Assembly (NCBI GenBank): GCA_024763435.1
Contig: JANTFN010000056.1
Location: 1 to 9,485 of the forward strand
DNA length: 9,485 nucleotides
Direction: 5' to 3'
Source: Thermodesulfobacteriota bacterium
Lineage (GTDB): Bacteria > Desulfobacterota > S145-22
The notes beneath the pieces were generated by a model. It worked only from the letters and a program-made list of their open reading frames with translations. It made no database searches and had not been told where the DNA came from. Of the stretch, positions 1 to 6,867 are shown one piece after another (positions within the stretch are counted from its first letter, which is position 1; each line of letters starts with the position of its first letter). The translations under genes were made by a program, and so were the position numbers.

Positions 1-1
1 T

Positions 2-784
2 GAGGCATTTGACCCGAAGGGGCTTAATGCCACCCTCTCCAACGGAAAAGCGGAGGCATGCGGAGGCGGCCCTGTTATCACCGCCATGCTGGCAGCCTCC
101 GGCCTTGGCGCCCATCACGCCAAGGTCCTGGCCTATGGGGATTCCGGTGACACGACGGGTGACAACAGCGCTGTTGTCGGCTATCTCTCCGCCGTCTTCT
201 ATAAAAAAACGGCCGGTAGCGTATCACAGAAAAAGGTCGGCGTTGACCTGGGATTATCAGATGAGGAAAAGACCACGCTGCGCACCCTGGTACGTGAAAC
301 CATTCAGGCCCGCCTAAGCAACGAAAAAGTCCCCCCCTTGCCCGACCTGACACCCGTTCTAAGGGAACGCCGGGGCGCGTTTGTTACCCTCACAAAAAAG
401 GGGGGCCTCAGAGGCTGTATCGGACTCATCCGGGGTGTCCGGCCCCTCGCGGAAACTATTCGTGAAATGGCCCTTGCGGCAGCTTTTCAGGACCCGAGAT
501 TTCCACCTCTGTCAAAAAATGAATGGTCTGACGTTGAAATTGAAATCTCTGTCCTGACGCCCTTCTCTCAGATAAAAGATTTCTCCGAAATAGAAGTCGG
601 GAAACATGGCCTTTATATTGAAAAGGGGGCCTATTCAGGTCTCCTCCTTCCCCAGGTTGCTACGGAATATGGTTGGAATGCTGAAGAATTTCTGCAACAG
701 ACCTGCCGGAAAGCGGGGCTTTCCCCCGAGGCCTACAAAGACCCCGACGCCAGAATATTTCTGTTCTCAGCCGATATTTTTTAA
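2..784 (+). CDS. amrA: MEMO-AMMECR1 fusion protein (AmmeMemoRadiSam system proteins B and A), 5' partial
   Basis: The frame is open from the first full codon of the window, so the start lies upstream; 260 residues are visible. Residues 1-60 match the C-terminal end of the MEMO family: an EACGGGP segment whose Cys (fragment residue 20) aligns with the metal-site Cys of human MEMO1 (CGRHPIG), then LAYGDSGDTTGD and VVGYLSAVFY. After a short linker (about 61-78) comes a complete AMMECR1 domain, starting near LSDEEK and carrying the family hallmark LRGCIG (bases 407-424), GAFVTL and DPRFPPLS. MEMO (protein B) and AMMECR1 (protein A) are usually separate partners of a radical SAM protein in the AmmeMemoRadiSam system, whose reaction I do not regard as settled. 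Here both are in one chain. No radical SAM gene is visible; it may lie upstream. A Met at bases 86-88 lies inside the MEMO domain and is not the true start. The receiver gene follows after 12 bases, probably in the same transcript. Confidence 0.9.
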   Translation, partial: EAFDPKGLNATLSNGKAEACGGGPVITAMLAASGLGAHHAKVLAYGDSGDTTGDNSAVVGYLSAVFYKKTAGSVSQKKVGVDLGLSDEEKTTLRTLVRETIQARLSNEKVPPLPDLTPVLRERRGAFVTLTKKGGLRGCIGLIRGVRPLAETIREMALAAAFQDPRFPPLSKNEWSDVEIEISVLTPFSQIKDFSEIEVGKHGLYIEKGAYSGLLLPQVATEYGWNAEEFLQQTCRKAGLSPEAYKDPDARIFLFSADIF

Positions 785-796
785 ACAGAGGCGGTG

Positions 797-1189
797 ATGC
801 GTAAAAAAATAATGGTTGTGGATGACGATACCCTCCTTCGTGAAATGCTGGTCGACATTTTGGAATCGGAAGGATATGAAACAGCAGCTGCTGAAAACGG
901 CAACGCAGGGATAGAATTATATAAAACCTTCTCCCCTGAAATTATTGTAACAGACATAAGGATGCCCGGCAAAAATGGTTTTGAAATGGTTCAGTATATC
1001 CGCGAAGACTCCCCTGAAGAAATTCCCGTTGTTTTTATAAGTGGCTGGTTTAAAGCCGATGTGGATTATTCAGAGGCTGGCATCAATCCCCTGATGTATA
1101 ACCTGGACGCGCCCTGGACTTATTTTCTACAGAAACCTTTCCGCGTCCATCAGCTAATAGAAGTTATCGATCTCATCGAAATACCCTGA
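797..1189 (+). CDS. Stand-alone response regulator receiver domain (CheY-like)
   Basis: A 130-residue single-domain receiver with no output domain. The signature residues are present (numbered from the ATG): acidic DDD at 9-11, phospho-acceptor Asp53 in VTDIRMPG, Ser82 in VFISGW as the conserved Thr/Ser, and Lys113 in QKPF. It should be phosphorylated by a histidine kinase that is not in this window, and act through protein contacts or in a phosphorelay. The segment between Ser82 and Lys113 is about nine residues longer than in CheY and contains YSEAGINPLMYNLDAPW, so the alpha4-beta5 face that usually carries output contacts is probably remodelled. I chose the ATG at 797 because GAGG at 788-791 sits 5 bases before it; an in-frame GTG at 794 would leave only 2 bases. 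The spacing suggests co-transcription with the MEMO-AMMECR1 gene, but a functional link is unproven. Confidence 0.9.
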   Translation: MRKKIMVVDDDTLLREMLVDILESEGYETAAAENGNAGIELYKTFSPEIIVTDIRMPGKNGFEMVQYIREDSPEEIPVVFISGWFKADVDYSEAGINPLMYNLDAPWTYFLQKPFRVHQLIEVIDLIEIP

Positions 1190-1209
1190 ACTTAAATTCT
1201 AGCATCTTA

Positions 1210-2181
1210 TTACATCATTATTTCAATTTGCGCGTGTTTCCTGGCCTCTTTCATCCACGCATCAATTTTTTTACCCATTTCCTGCCTATATAAGATTTGT
1301 TTTATCTCCGGAAGGGCCTTTTTAAATGAGGTATGCCTTGCGTGTGTAACGTCAAGGACCTTAATGATATGAAACCCTCCCTTTGTTTCAATCACATTTG
1401 AAACGCCGCCTTTTTTAAGACGAAATGCCTCTTTAGCAATAGGTTTTGACAGTGATTTTTTATCAAACCATCCAAGATCATTGATAATTTTTACCGTCGG
1501 ATTGGATTGGTAGGTCTTTGTGATAGTCGGAAACGATTTCCCTTTGTAAAGATCTGATTCAATTTTCATAATTATATTCTGCCGCCTCAATCGTTCGTTC
1601 CCTGGCAAATCCCCTGATATCGGAACAAATATCTCCGCTATTTTTACCCTTTCCCCGCCCTGAAACCGCTTTTGATGGCTTTTATAATACGCCTTCATTG
1701 CATCATCAGTGATGGAAATATGTGCTTTGATATTCGTATTAAAAAATCTTATTCTTTCAATTTTCTGCTTCAGCGCTGTGCGGTAATCCCGCATTGTAAG
1801 ACCGTTTTTTTCAAGATACCCGGTAAACTGCTTATCCGTCATCTTATTCTGTTTCATGATTGATTTATACGCCGCGTCCACTTCTTTATCCGTCACCTGG
1901 CGCCCGGTCTTTTTTAACTCATTTTCAATCAAAACAACTGAAATACTTTGATTCAGAAAAAAAGAAAGGGTCTGGGGATCATGAAGCTTCATTTTTGCTG
2001 CTTTATCAGGATTTTCCAGTTTAAAAATCTTTATCTCCCGCTCAACATCTGACAAAGTAATAATTTTTTCATTAACCTTCGCAGCAACTCTGTCAACAAC
2101 CCTTGCCTGAACCGTTGCCGCCAAAAGGACTCCTCCCAAAATAACCACACACATCCTCTTCCAAGAATTCTTCACCAACAC
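1210..2181 (-). CDS. SurA-like periplasmic chaperone/peptidyl-prolyl isomerase
   Basis: A 323-residue protein with an N-terminal signal sequence (hydrophobic stretch about residues 11-22, likely cleavage after AQA near 24-26, e.g. VQA|R), a SurA-type N-terminal chaperone domain (about 28-150, beginning VVDRVAAKVNEKIITLSDVE), one parvulin/PpiC domain (about 176-277, with LGWF and GGFHIIKV) and a C-terminal helix that would pack back on the N-terminal domain. E. coli SurA is about 428 residues with two parvulin domains, so this is a one-parvulin version. Expected role: escorting unfolded outer-membrane proteins across the periplasm. The usual first catalytic His (as in SHIL) is Glu183 here (IAEIF); the second, His271, is kept, so chaperone activity seems more likely than isomerase activity. 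The start is GTG at 2181, with a GGGGG tract 5 bases upstream; the nearby ATG at 2186 is out of frame and stops at once. It is the last gene of the mfd unit, and is AT-rich compared with mfd. Confidence 0.88.
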   Translation of the reverse strand: MLVKNSWKRMCVVILGGVLLAATVQARVVDRVAAKVNEKIITLSDVEREIKIFKLENPDKAAKMKLHDPQTLSFFLNQSISVVLIENELKKTGRQVTDKEVDAAYKSIMKQNKMTDKQFTGYLEKNGLTMRDYRTALKQKIERIRFFNTNIKAHISITDDAMKAYYKSHQKRFQGGERVKIAEIFVPISGDLPGNERLRRQNIIMKIESDLYKGKSFPTITKTYQSNPTVKIINDLGWFDKKSLSKPIAKEAFRLKKGGVSNVIETKGGFHIIKVLDVTHARHTSFKKALPEIKQILYRQEMGKKIDAWMKEARKHAQIEIMM

Positions 2182-2196
2182 ACCATCCCCCTTTTG

Positions 2197-3165
2197 TTAT
2201 CTCGCTCTCGGTAATTTCACTGATTGCAGGATATCATAATATCGGATAATATTCGAGCTTTTCTTCAATTCATCAACCCACGCCACGCGTTTTCTCTCCC
2301 GTCGTACCTGTTGAAGTTTTCGAGCAATTTGAGGCCCGGCCTCTTTCAAGGAAATCGTCCTTGCCGGGCGAATCCCCAACAATTTCACAATATGGTAGCC
2401 ATAAGGTGAATGCGTAATCATGCCTGTTTCGCCAACCTTCAGTTTACGGACCTCTTCAAATTCAGCGGGGAGATAGTCCTCTCGCCAATAACCCAATTCC
2501 CCTCCCTGCTTTCCGTCGGGAGAAATGGAATATCGCTTCGCCAGTTCCGAAAAATCCTTCCCTTGTCTCAGGCTGCTCTGTATCTCTTCCGCCATTTTTT
2601 TCGTCGGCACAACAATCTGAGCCAAGCGGTATTGCTGGGGCAGTAAAAACGCATCCCGGTGGTTCTGGTAATATTCTTTTATTTCTTCATCAGAAACATC
2701 TTTCACTGAGCTCAGGCGTTTTTTAACAAGTTTTTCAATCATCATATTATGGCGCAGGGCGGATCGCCACATTTTCAGGGACAAATGGAGGGTCGTAAGA
2801 TGCGCGCTGAATGACTTCCCGTAATCACGCAATGCCGTGTTAACCACGCGATCCACTTCACCGGATCCCACGTGAATTCCCTCCTTCGCCGCCTCCATGA
2901 GCAGAACCTTTTTTTCAATAAGTTTCTCAAGAAGGGCCTTTTTAAGCGTTTCATCCACATCATAAACAACCGAATCCTTCTGCCCCCCCGCACGCACAAG
3001 GGTTTGATAATACTGTTTTAAATCCTTATCCGTAATCTCCACACCGTCAACTTTTGCAATGATTTTATTGTCGTGAAATACCTCCTGTTTTCTGCCGCAG
3101 GAAGTCAGGAACAGGCAGAACCAGGCAAAAATAAACACCCTGATGGCAGCAGATCGAACGATCAT
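2197..3165 (-). CDS. PpiC/parvulin-type peptidyl-prolyl isomerase lipoprotein
   Basis: A 322-residue secreted lipoprotein. Residues 8-19 are hydrophobic and lead to the lipobox LTSC, so Cys23 should be lipidated; the next residue is Gly rather than Asp, which in proteobacteria favours transfer to the outer membrane. A SurA-like/trigger-factor-like N-terminal helical region (about 34-150, starting AKVDGVEITDKDL) precedes one parvulin domain (about 178-266, with GGELGYW at 221-227 and YGYHIVKL). The conserved first parvulin His is replaced by Gln183 (LAQIVV), while His258 is kept. The layout resembles PrsA and other foldase lipoproteins; the likely role is folding of exported or outer-membrane proteins. 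The gene begins 12 bases after the mfd stop. Its purine tract AGGGGAGGG ends just before the ATG, so GGAGG is only 2 bases from the start, unusually close. Later starts would delete the signal sequence, so this ATG is kept. A 15-base gap leads to the SurA-like gene. Confidence 0.9.
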   Translation of the reverse strand: MIVRSAAIRVFIFAWFCLFLTSCGRKQEVFHDNKIIAKVDGVEITDKDLKQYYQTLVRAGGQKDSVVYDVDETLKKALLEKLIEKKVLLMEAAKEGIHVGSGEVDRVVNTALRDYGKSFSAHLTTLHLSLKMWRSALRHNMMIEKLVKKRLSSVKDVSDEEIKEYYQNHRDAFLLPQQYRLAQIVVPTKKMAEEIQSSLRQGKDFSELAKRYSISPDGKQGGELGYWREDYLPAEFEEVRKLKVGETGMITHSPYGYHIVKLLGIRPARTISLKEAGPQIARKLQQVRRERKRVAWVDELKKSSNIIRYYDILQSVKLPRAR

Positions 3166-3177
3166 ACCCTCCCCTGA

Positions 3178-6100
3178 TTAATTTTCCGTAATACCTTTTT
3201 GTCCTTGATTTTTATCATACACAAGGAATTGCTTCAAGATGGATTTTACGCGGGCGCAATACGCCTCCCGGGTATCCGGCATCTGTGTTCTGATAATAAG
3301 CTTTTGAGCGGACGACAGGCTGAAACGGGCGGGGTCAGATTCAATCAAGGCCACCATCTTTTGCGTATCAACCCTGTTTTCCCCGGAAAAAGTCAGTGTA
3401 AACGCATCCTGGCTGCCGGAAAGGCGCGTGACACCGGCATCACACAGCCACAACTTCAGATTAACCCCTTCAAGGAGGTTTTTCACCTCTTCCGGCAAGG
3501 CGCCGAATCGGTCCTTCAACTCTTCCTCAAGGCGGGAAACATCCTCAGGCCTGTCAGCATCCGCGAGCTGTCTGTAAAATGCCAGTCTCAAATCCATTTG
3601 CGGGATATACGCCTCGGGAATATAGGCCGGGAAAGGTAGTTCAATATCCGTCGGCGGCGGGGGCGCCTTCCACTCTCCGCGCAATTTTTTAACCTCTTCC
3701 TCTATAATCTTCATATAAAGGTCAAACCCGATTTCGGCAATTTTGCCCGACTGCCTGTGCCCAAGCAGGTTTCCGCCACCCCGCATATTCAAATCCATGA
3801 GTGCCAGCTTAAACCCGGAACCGAGGCTCGAATACTCCTGAAGGCTCTGAAGCCGTTTAAGCCCTGCCTTGGGAAGAATAGCCCGGTGGGGAATCATAAA
3901 GTAGGCATACGCCTGGCGATCCGACCGACCGATGCGCCCCCGGAGCTGATAAAGCGTGGACAGCCCAAACTGTTCCGCGTGATGGACAAAAAGGGTATTC
4001 ACATTCGGGATATCCACACCCGATTCAATAATGGTTGTGCAAACCAGGACATCCGTTTCATGACGCATAAAGGCAAGGATAACAGGCTCCAGTTCCCCTT
4101 CGTCCATCTGTCCATGGGCGTAAGTCACCGTTGCGGACGGAATCAGCTCCTGAATAATTTCGCGCATCCGCGCGATACTCTTGACACGATTATGGACAAA
4201 AAAGACCTGACCACCCCTCGCAAGCTCCCGTTCTATTCCTTCCCGGATAACAGACTCCCGGAAGCGGACAATCTTGGTCACAACAGGCCGCCGCGCGCGC
4301 GGGGGCGTCGTAATCAGGCTCAGGTCCCGCAGGCCCGACATGGACATCTGAAGCGTCCTTGGGATCGGGGTCGCCGAAAGCGTTAGGACATCAACCGCGG
4401 CGGCAAGGCGCTTCAGCAGTTCCTTATGCGCAACCCCGAAACGATGCTCTTCGTCCACAACAAGAAGGCCAAGGTCTCTGAATTTAACGTCCTTCTGGAG
4501 AAGCCGGTGCGTGCCAATCGCAATATCCACCCGGCCGGAAGCAATCTCCGAAATAATTTCCCGCTGCGCGCGTTTGTCCCTGAAACGGCTGAGGAGTTCC
4601 ACGCGAACGGGATAGGGAGAAAAGCGCTCTGTAAAATTAACAAAGTGCTGTTCGGCAAGAACCGTCGTGGGAACCAGAACCGCCACCTGCTTTCCCCCCA
4701 TCACCGCCTTGAAGGCCGCCCGCATGGCAACCTCTGTCTTGCCAAACCCCACGTCGCCGCATACCAGGCGATCCATTGGGTTTTCCGCCGCCATATCCCG
4801 ATAGATATCCGTAATCGCCTTTGCCTGATCCGGTGTTTCCCGAAAAGGGAAATCCGCCTCAAAGGCGTCCAGCCCCTCGGTGCTCATTTCATAAGCGTGT
4901 CCCTTGATCGCCTTTCGCGTCGCGTATAGTTCTAACAGCTCCTGCGCCATTTTTGCCACGTCCTCACGAAACTTTTCCTTCTTCCTGGCCCAGGAAACCG
5001 ACCCCAGAATATCGAGAGGCGGTGGGGTATCGCCCCCGCCGACGTAGCGCTGAATCAGGTTCAGCTTGTCCACCGGGACAAAAAGTTTGTCTCCCCGGGC
5101 ATATTCCATCTCCAGGAACTCGTCCCGGACATCCAGGACATCCATGCGCTTCAAACCCCGATAAAGACCAATCCCGTAATCGAAATGGACAAGGGGTTCC
5201 CCATCCCTGAGGGCCATGGCCTCGGAGGGCTGAAGGGCCTTTCCCGCCTCCGGCCGGTGTCTCCGGTCAACCGACTGCGGCCGCAGCGCGGTTAGAAACG
5301 CCGTTTTCAGCGCCGGGAAAATAAAATTTTCCGACAATTGAAAAGGAACAATCCCGCCCCGCCCCTCATGAGAAAGGCCGAAAACATCAGGCAGGAACAC
5401 TCCCTGTGACATCAGGGCCTCCTGAAGCAACTGCCGCTTTTTCCCCGACATCTCAGCAATCCAGACTTCATAGCCTTCCTTATTCAGGCGGACGGCCTCC
5501 CGAACCACCGCCGCGGGCGCGGCATTTCCCCCACCCCGGCTCATCACTTCATCCATCACCGATTCTGAATTCAAAGCCGGGAAGGATTGCGCGGCCTCCG
5601 CTTCCGCGACAATCAGGCCAAACACCACGTGGGATGTTTGGCTTATTTTCTCCTTCATTGCCTCCGGGTTTATAAAAAGCGCGTCGGGTGGGGGAAGAAT
5701 TGAAAAATCCTCCCGTTCCTTTTCATAGCGTGCCGCCGCATCCTGCCAGGCCCTTTCCGCGCTGATAAAACAGGCCTCGGCATCCCACAGCAGAAACCGC
5801 GTATCCCCCGGCGCAAAGGAAAACAGGTCTCCCGTTAAATCGCACAGATAAGGCGCAAGCCACAACCTGTTTTCCACGGTCAGCCCCTCCGTCAGGGACC
5901 GCATCAGCCGCCGAATTTCGTTTCTGCCCTTTCTCGAAACATCAAGCACATAAAAGGCCGCCCTGACTTTATCGGGTAAATTTTGCGGAAATGTCTCCTG
6001 GGCGGGAGAAATGACATACCTTTCCGCCGGCTTCAGGGACCGCTGGGAAACCCGGTCAAAGAGACGCAGACTCGCGACCTCGTCCCCATCCAGCTCGATT

Positions 6101-6708
6101 CTCACGGGATGCGCGTGGAGCGGCGAAAAAAGGTCAATAACCCCGCCCCGCACGGAAAAGTCTCCCGGCTCCTCGGTCACCGGACTCCGGGTATAGCCGT
6201 CACGGGTCAAACGCTGGAGCCACGCCTCCCACGGAATCTTCCGGCCCGGCGCCAGGACATCGATACATGCCGCCAGCCCTGTTCTTTCCACAAGACGGTG
6301 CATCAGGGCCTCGGGCGTGGCCACCGCCACCATTCGGCGGGACTGCATCAGGTGATACAGCACCTTCATCCTCAGGGCCGCCGTTCCCGGCAGGAGCCAT
6401 TCGTCTGTGTAGGGCGTCAGTTCCCAGGCGGGAAAGGGAATAATTTCAACTTCGTCGGGAAAACCAGGAAATGGCCCGGTAATCTTCCTGAAACGTTCAA
6501 GGTCCGCAATGACACGATTGCGCGTCTTCACGTCCGGAACAACCATCACCACCGGGGCGGGTGACAGGGCGCACAGGCCCAGCGCAACAAGTGAACGCGC
6601 CGCCCCTTTGACCCCCGAAAGCAGAACGGGCCTTCCGGGCCGCATCGCCTCAAAGGCCTTTTTCACCTCTCGAACGAGGGACTCAATCCCCTTACCAGCA
6701 GGTTCCAT
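3178..6708 (-). CDS. mfd: Transcription-repair coupling factor Mfd
   Basis: A 1176-residue cytoplasmic ATP-dependent DNA translocase (E. coli Mfd is 1148) that pushes stalled RNA polymerase off lesions and recruits UvrA for nucleotide excision repair. The N-terminal UvrB-like part (about 1-340) includes the UvrA-contacting region (GDFSVRGGVIDLF at 182-194) and a degenerate P-loop (GVKGAARS, 32-39), as expected, since this part does not hydrolyse ATP. The RNA polymerase interaction domain covers about 500-560 (HFDYGIGLYRGL, then EYARGDKLFVPVD). The RecG-like motor follows: Walker A GDVGFGKT at 651-658, DEEH at 752-755, SATPIPRT at 788-795, and QLRGRIGR at 921-928 after the translocation motif region. 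The C-terminal TRCF autoinhibitory domain runs from about 1020 to 1140. All key motifs are intact and full length. The start ATG has AAGGA about 9 bases upstream. It heads a unit with two foldase genes. No clear promoter was found in the short leader. Confidence 0.98.
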   Translation of the reverse strand: MEPAGKGIESLVREVKKAFEAMRPGRPVLLSGVKGAARSLVALGLCALSPAPVVMVVPDVKTRNRVIADLERFRKITGPFPGFPDEVEIIPFPAWELTPYTDEWLLPGTAALRMKVLYHLMQSRRMVAVATPEALMHRLVERTGLAACIDVLAPGRKIPWEAWLQRLTRDGYTRSPVTEEPGDFSVRGGVIDLFSPLHAHPVRIELDGDEVASLRLFDRVSQRSLKPAERYVISPAQETFPQNLPDKVRAAFYVLDVSRKGRNEIRRLMRSLTEGLTVENRLWLAPYLCDLTGDLFSFAPGDTRFLLWDAEACFISAERAWQDAAARYEKEREDFSILPPPDALFINPEAMKEKISQTSHVVFGLIVAEAEAAQSFPALNSESVMDEVMSRGGGNAAPAAVVREAVRLNKEGYEVWIAEMSGKKRQLLQEALMSQGVFLPDVFGLSHEGRGGIVPFQLSENFIFPALKTAFLTALRPQSVDRRHRPEAGKALQPSEAMALRDGEPLVHFDYGIGLYRGLKRMDVLDVRDEFLEMEYARGDKLFVPVDKLNLIQRYVGGGDTPPPLDILGSVSWARKKEKFREDVAKMAQELLELYATRKAIKGHAYEMSTEGLDAFEADFPFRETPDQAKAITDIYRDMAAENPMDRLVCGDVGFGKTEVAMRAAFKAVMGGKQVAVLVPTTVLAEQHFVNFTERFSPYPVRVELLSRFRDKRAQREIISEIASGRVDIAIGTHRLLQKDVKFRDLGLLVVDEEHRFGVAHKELLKRLAAAVDVLTLSATPIPRTLQMSMSGLRDLSLITTPPRARRPVVTKIVRFRESVIREGIERELARGGQVFFVHNRVKSIARMREIIQELIPSATVTYAHGQMDEGELEPVILAFMRHETDVLVCTTIIESGVDIPNVNTLFVHHAEQFGLSTLYQLRGRIGRSDRQAYAYFMIPHRAILPKAGLKRLQSLQEYSSLGSGFKLALMDLNMRGGGNLLGHRQSGKIAEIGFDLYMKIIEEEVKKLRGEWKAPPPPTDIELPFPAYIPEAYIPQMDLRLAFYRQLADADRPEDVSRLEEELKDRFGALPEEVKNLLEGVNLKLWLCDAGVTRLSGSQDAFTLTFSGENRVDTQKMVALIESDPARFSLSSAQKLIIRTQMPDTREAYCARVKSILKQFLVYDKNQGQKGITEN

Positions 6709-6750
6709 TATCTGTTTTCCTTCATCAGAATAGCAGCATTCCTCTTTGTT

Positions 6751-6804
6751 AAAAGGGTTTTATCACCCCTTAGCGGTTAAGGGAAGAAGGACAAGGGGTA
6801 AAAC
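6751..6804 (-). promoter_or_regulatory. Inverted repeat in the leader upstream of mfd
   Basis: On the + strand, bases 6757-6771 (GTTTTATCACCCCTT) are complementary to 6793-6804 (AAGGGGTAAAAC) apart from a 3-base bulge, giving a 12-bp stem with a 21-base loop. The CCCCTT arm could instead pair with AAGGG at 6753-6757 over a 9-base loop, so two mutually exclusive hairpins are possible. It lies between the terminator of the upstream cytochrome gene and the mfd start codon, and would be in the mfd leader if transcription starts upstream of it. It could also be a back-up terminator, though no clean U-tract follows. I saw no convincing -35/-10 pair in this 159-base gap. Confidence 0.35.
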
Positions 6805-6843
6805 AAAACGCAAAAAAGGCCCCTTCAAGACGAAGGGGCCTTT
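6801..6843 (-). terminator. Rho-independent terminator of the multiheme cytochrome gene
   Basis: Bases 6815-6826 and 6832-6843 form a perfect 12-bp inverted repeat (AAAGGCCCCTTC / GAAGGGGCCTTT) with a 5-base loop. Read on the - strand, the stem is followed by TTTTTTGCGTTTTGTTT, a strong U-tract. It starts 24 bases after the stop of the cytochrome gene and separates it from mfd. On the + strand the stem is followed by GATTTAA, so termination in that direction would be weaker. Confidence 0.93.
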
Positions 6844-6867
6844 GATTTAATGACAGGTTAAGCCTGT

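Noticed and set aside
1190..1209. Possible shared terminator between the converging receiver and SurA-like genes
   Set aside because: The 20-base gap and its flanks show no stem followed by a T-tract on either strand.
3757..4386. Open frame of 209 codons on the + strand
   Set aside because: It lies antisense inside the motor region of mfd, has no recognisable domain, and its composition is what the reverse of a GC-rich gene gives.
5983..6564. Open frame of 193 codons on the + strand
   Set aside because: Antisense to the N-terminal part of mfd, whose protein is conserved across the whole stretch; no ribosome binding site or motif supports it.
6709..6810. Promoter for mfd
   Set aside because: Several TTG- or TTAA-like hexamers occur, but none has a fitting -10 at 16-18 bases, so no site is claimed.
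6853..6867. Small hairpin ACAGG-TTAAG-CCTGT just after the cytochrome stop codon
   Set aside because: Only a 5-bp stem with no T-tract; the strong terminator 10 bases further on explains the end of the transcript.
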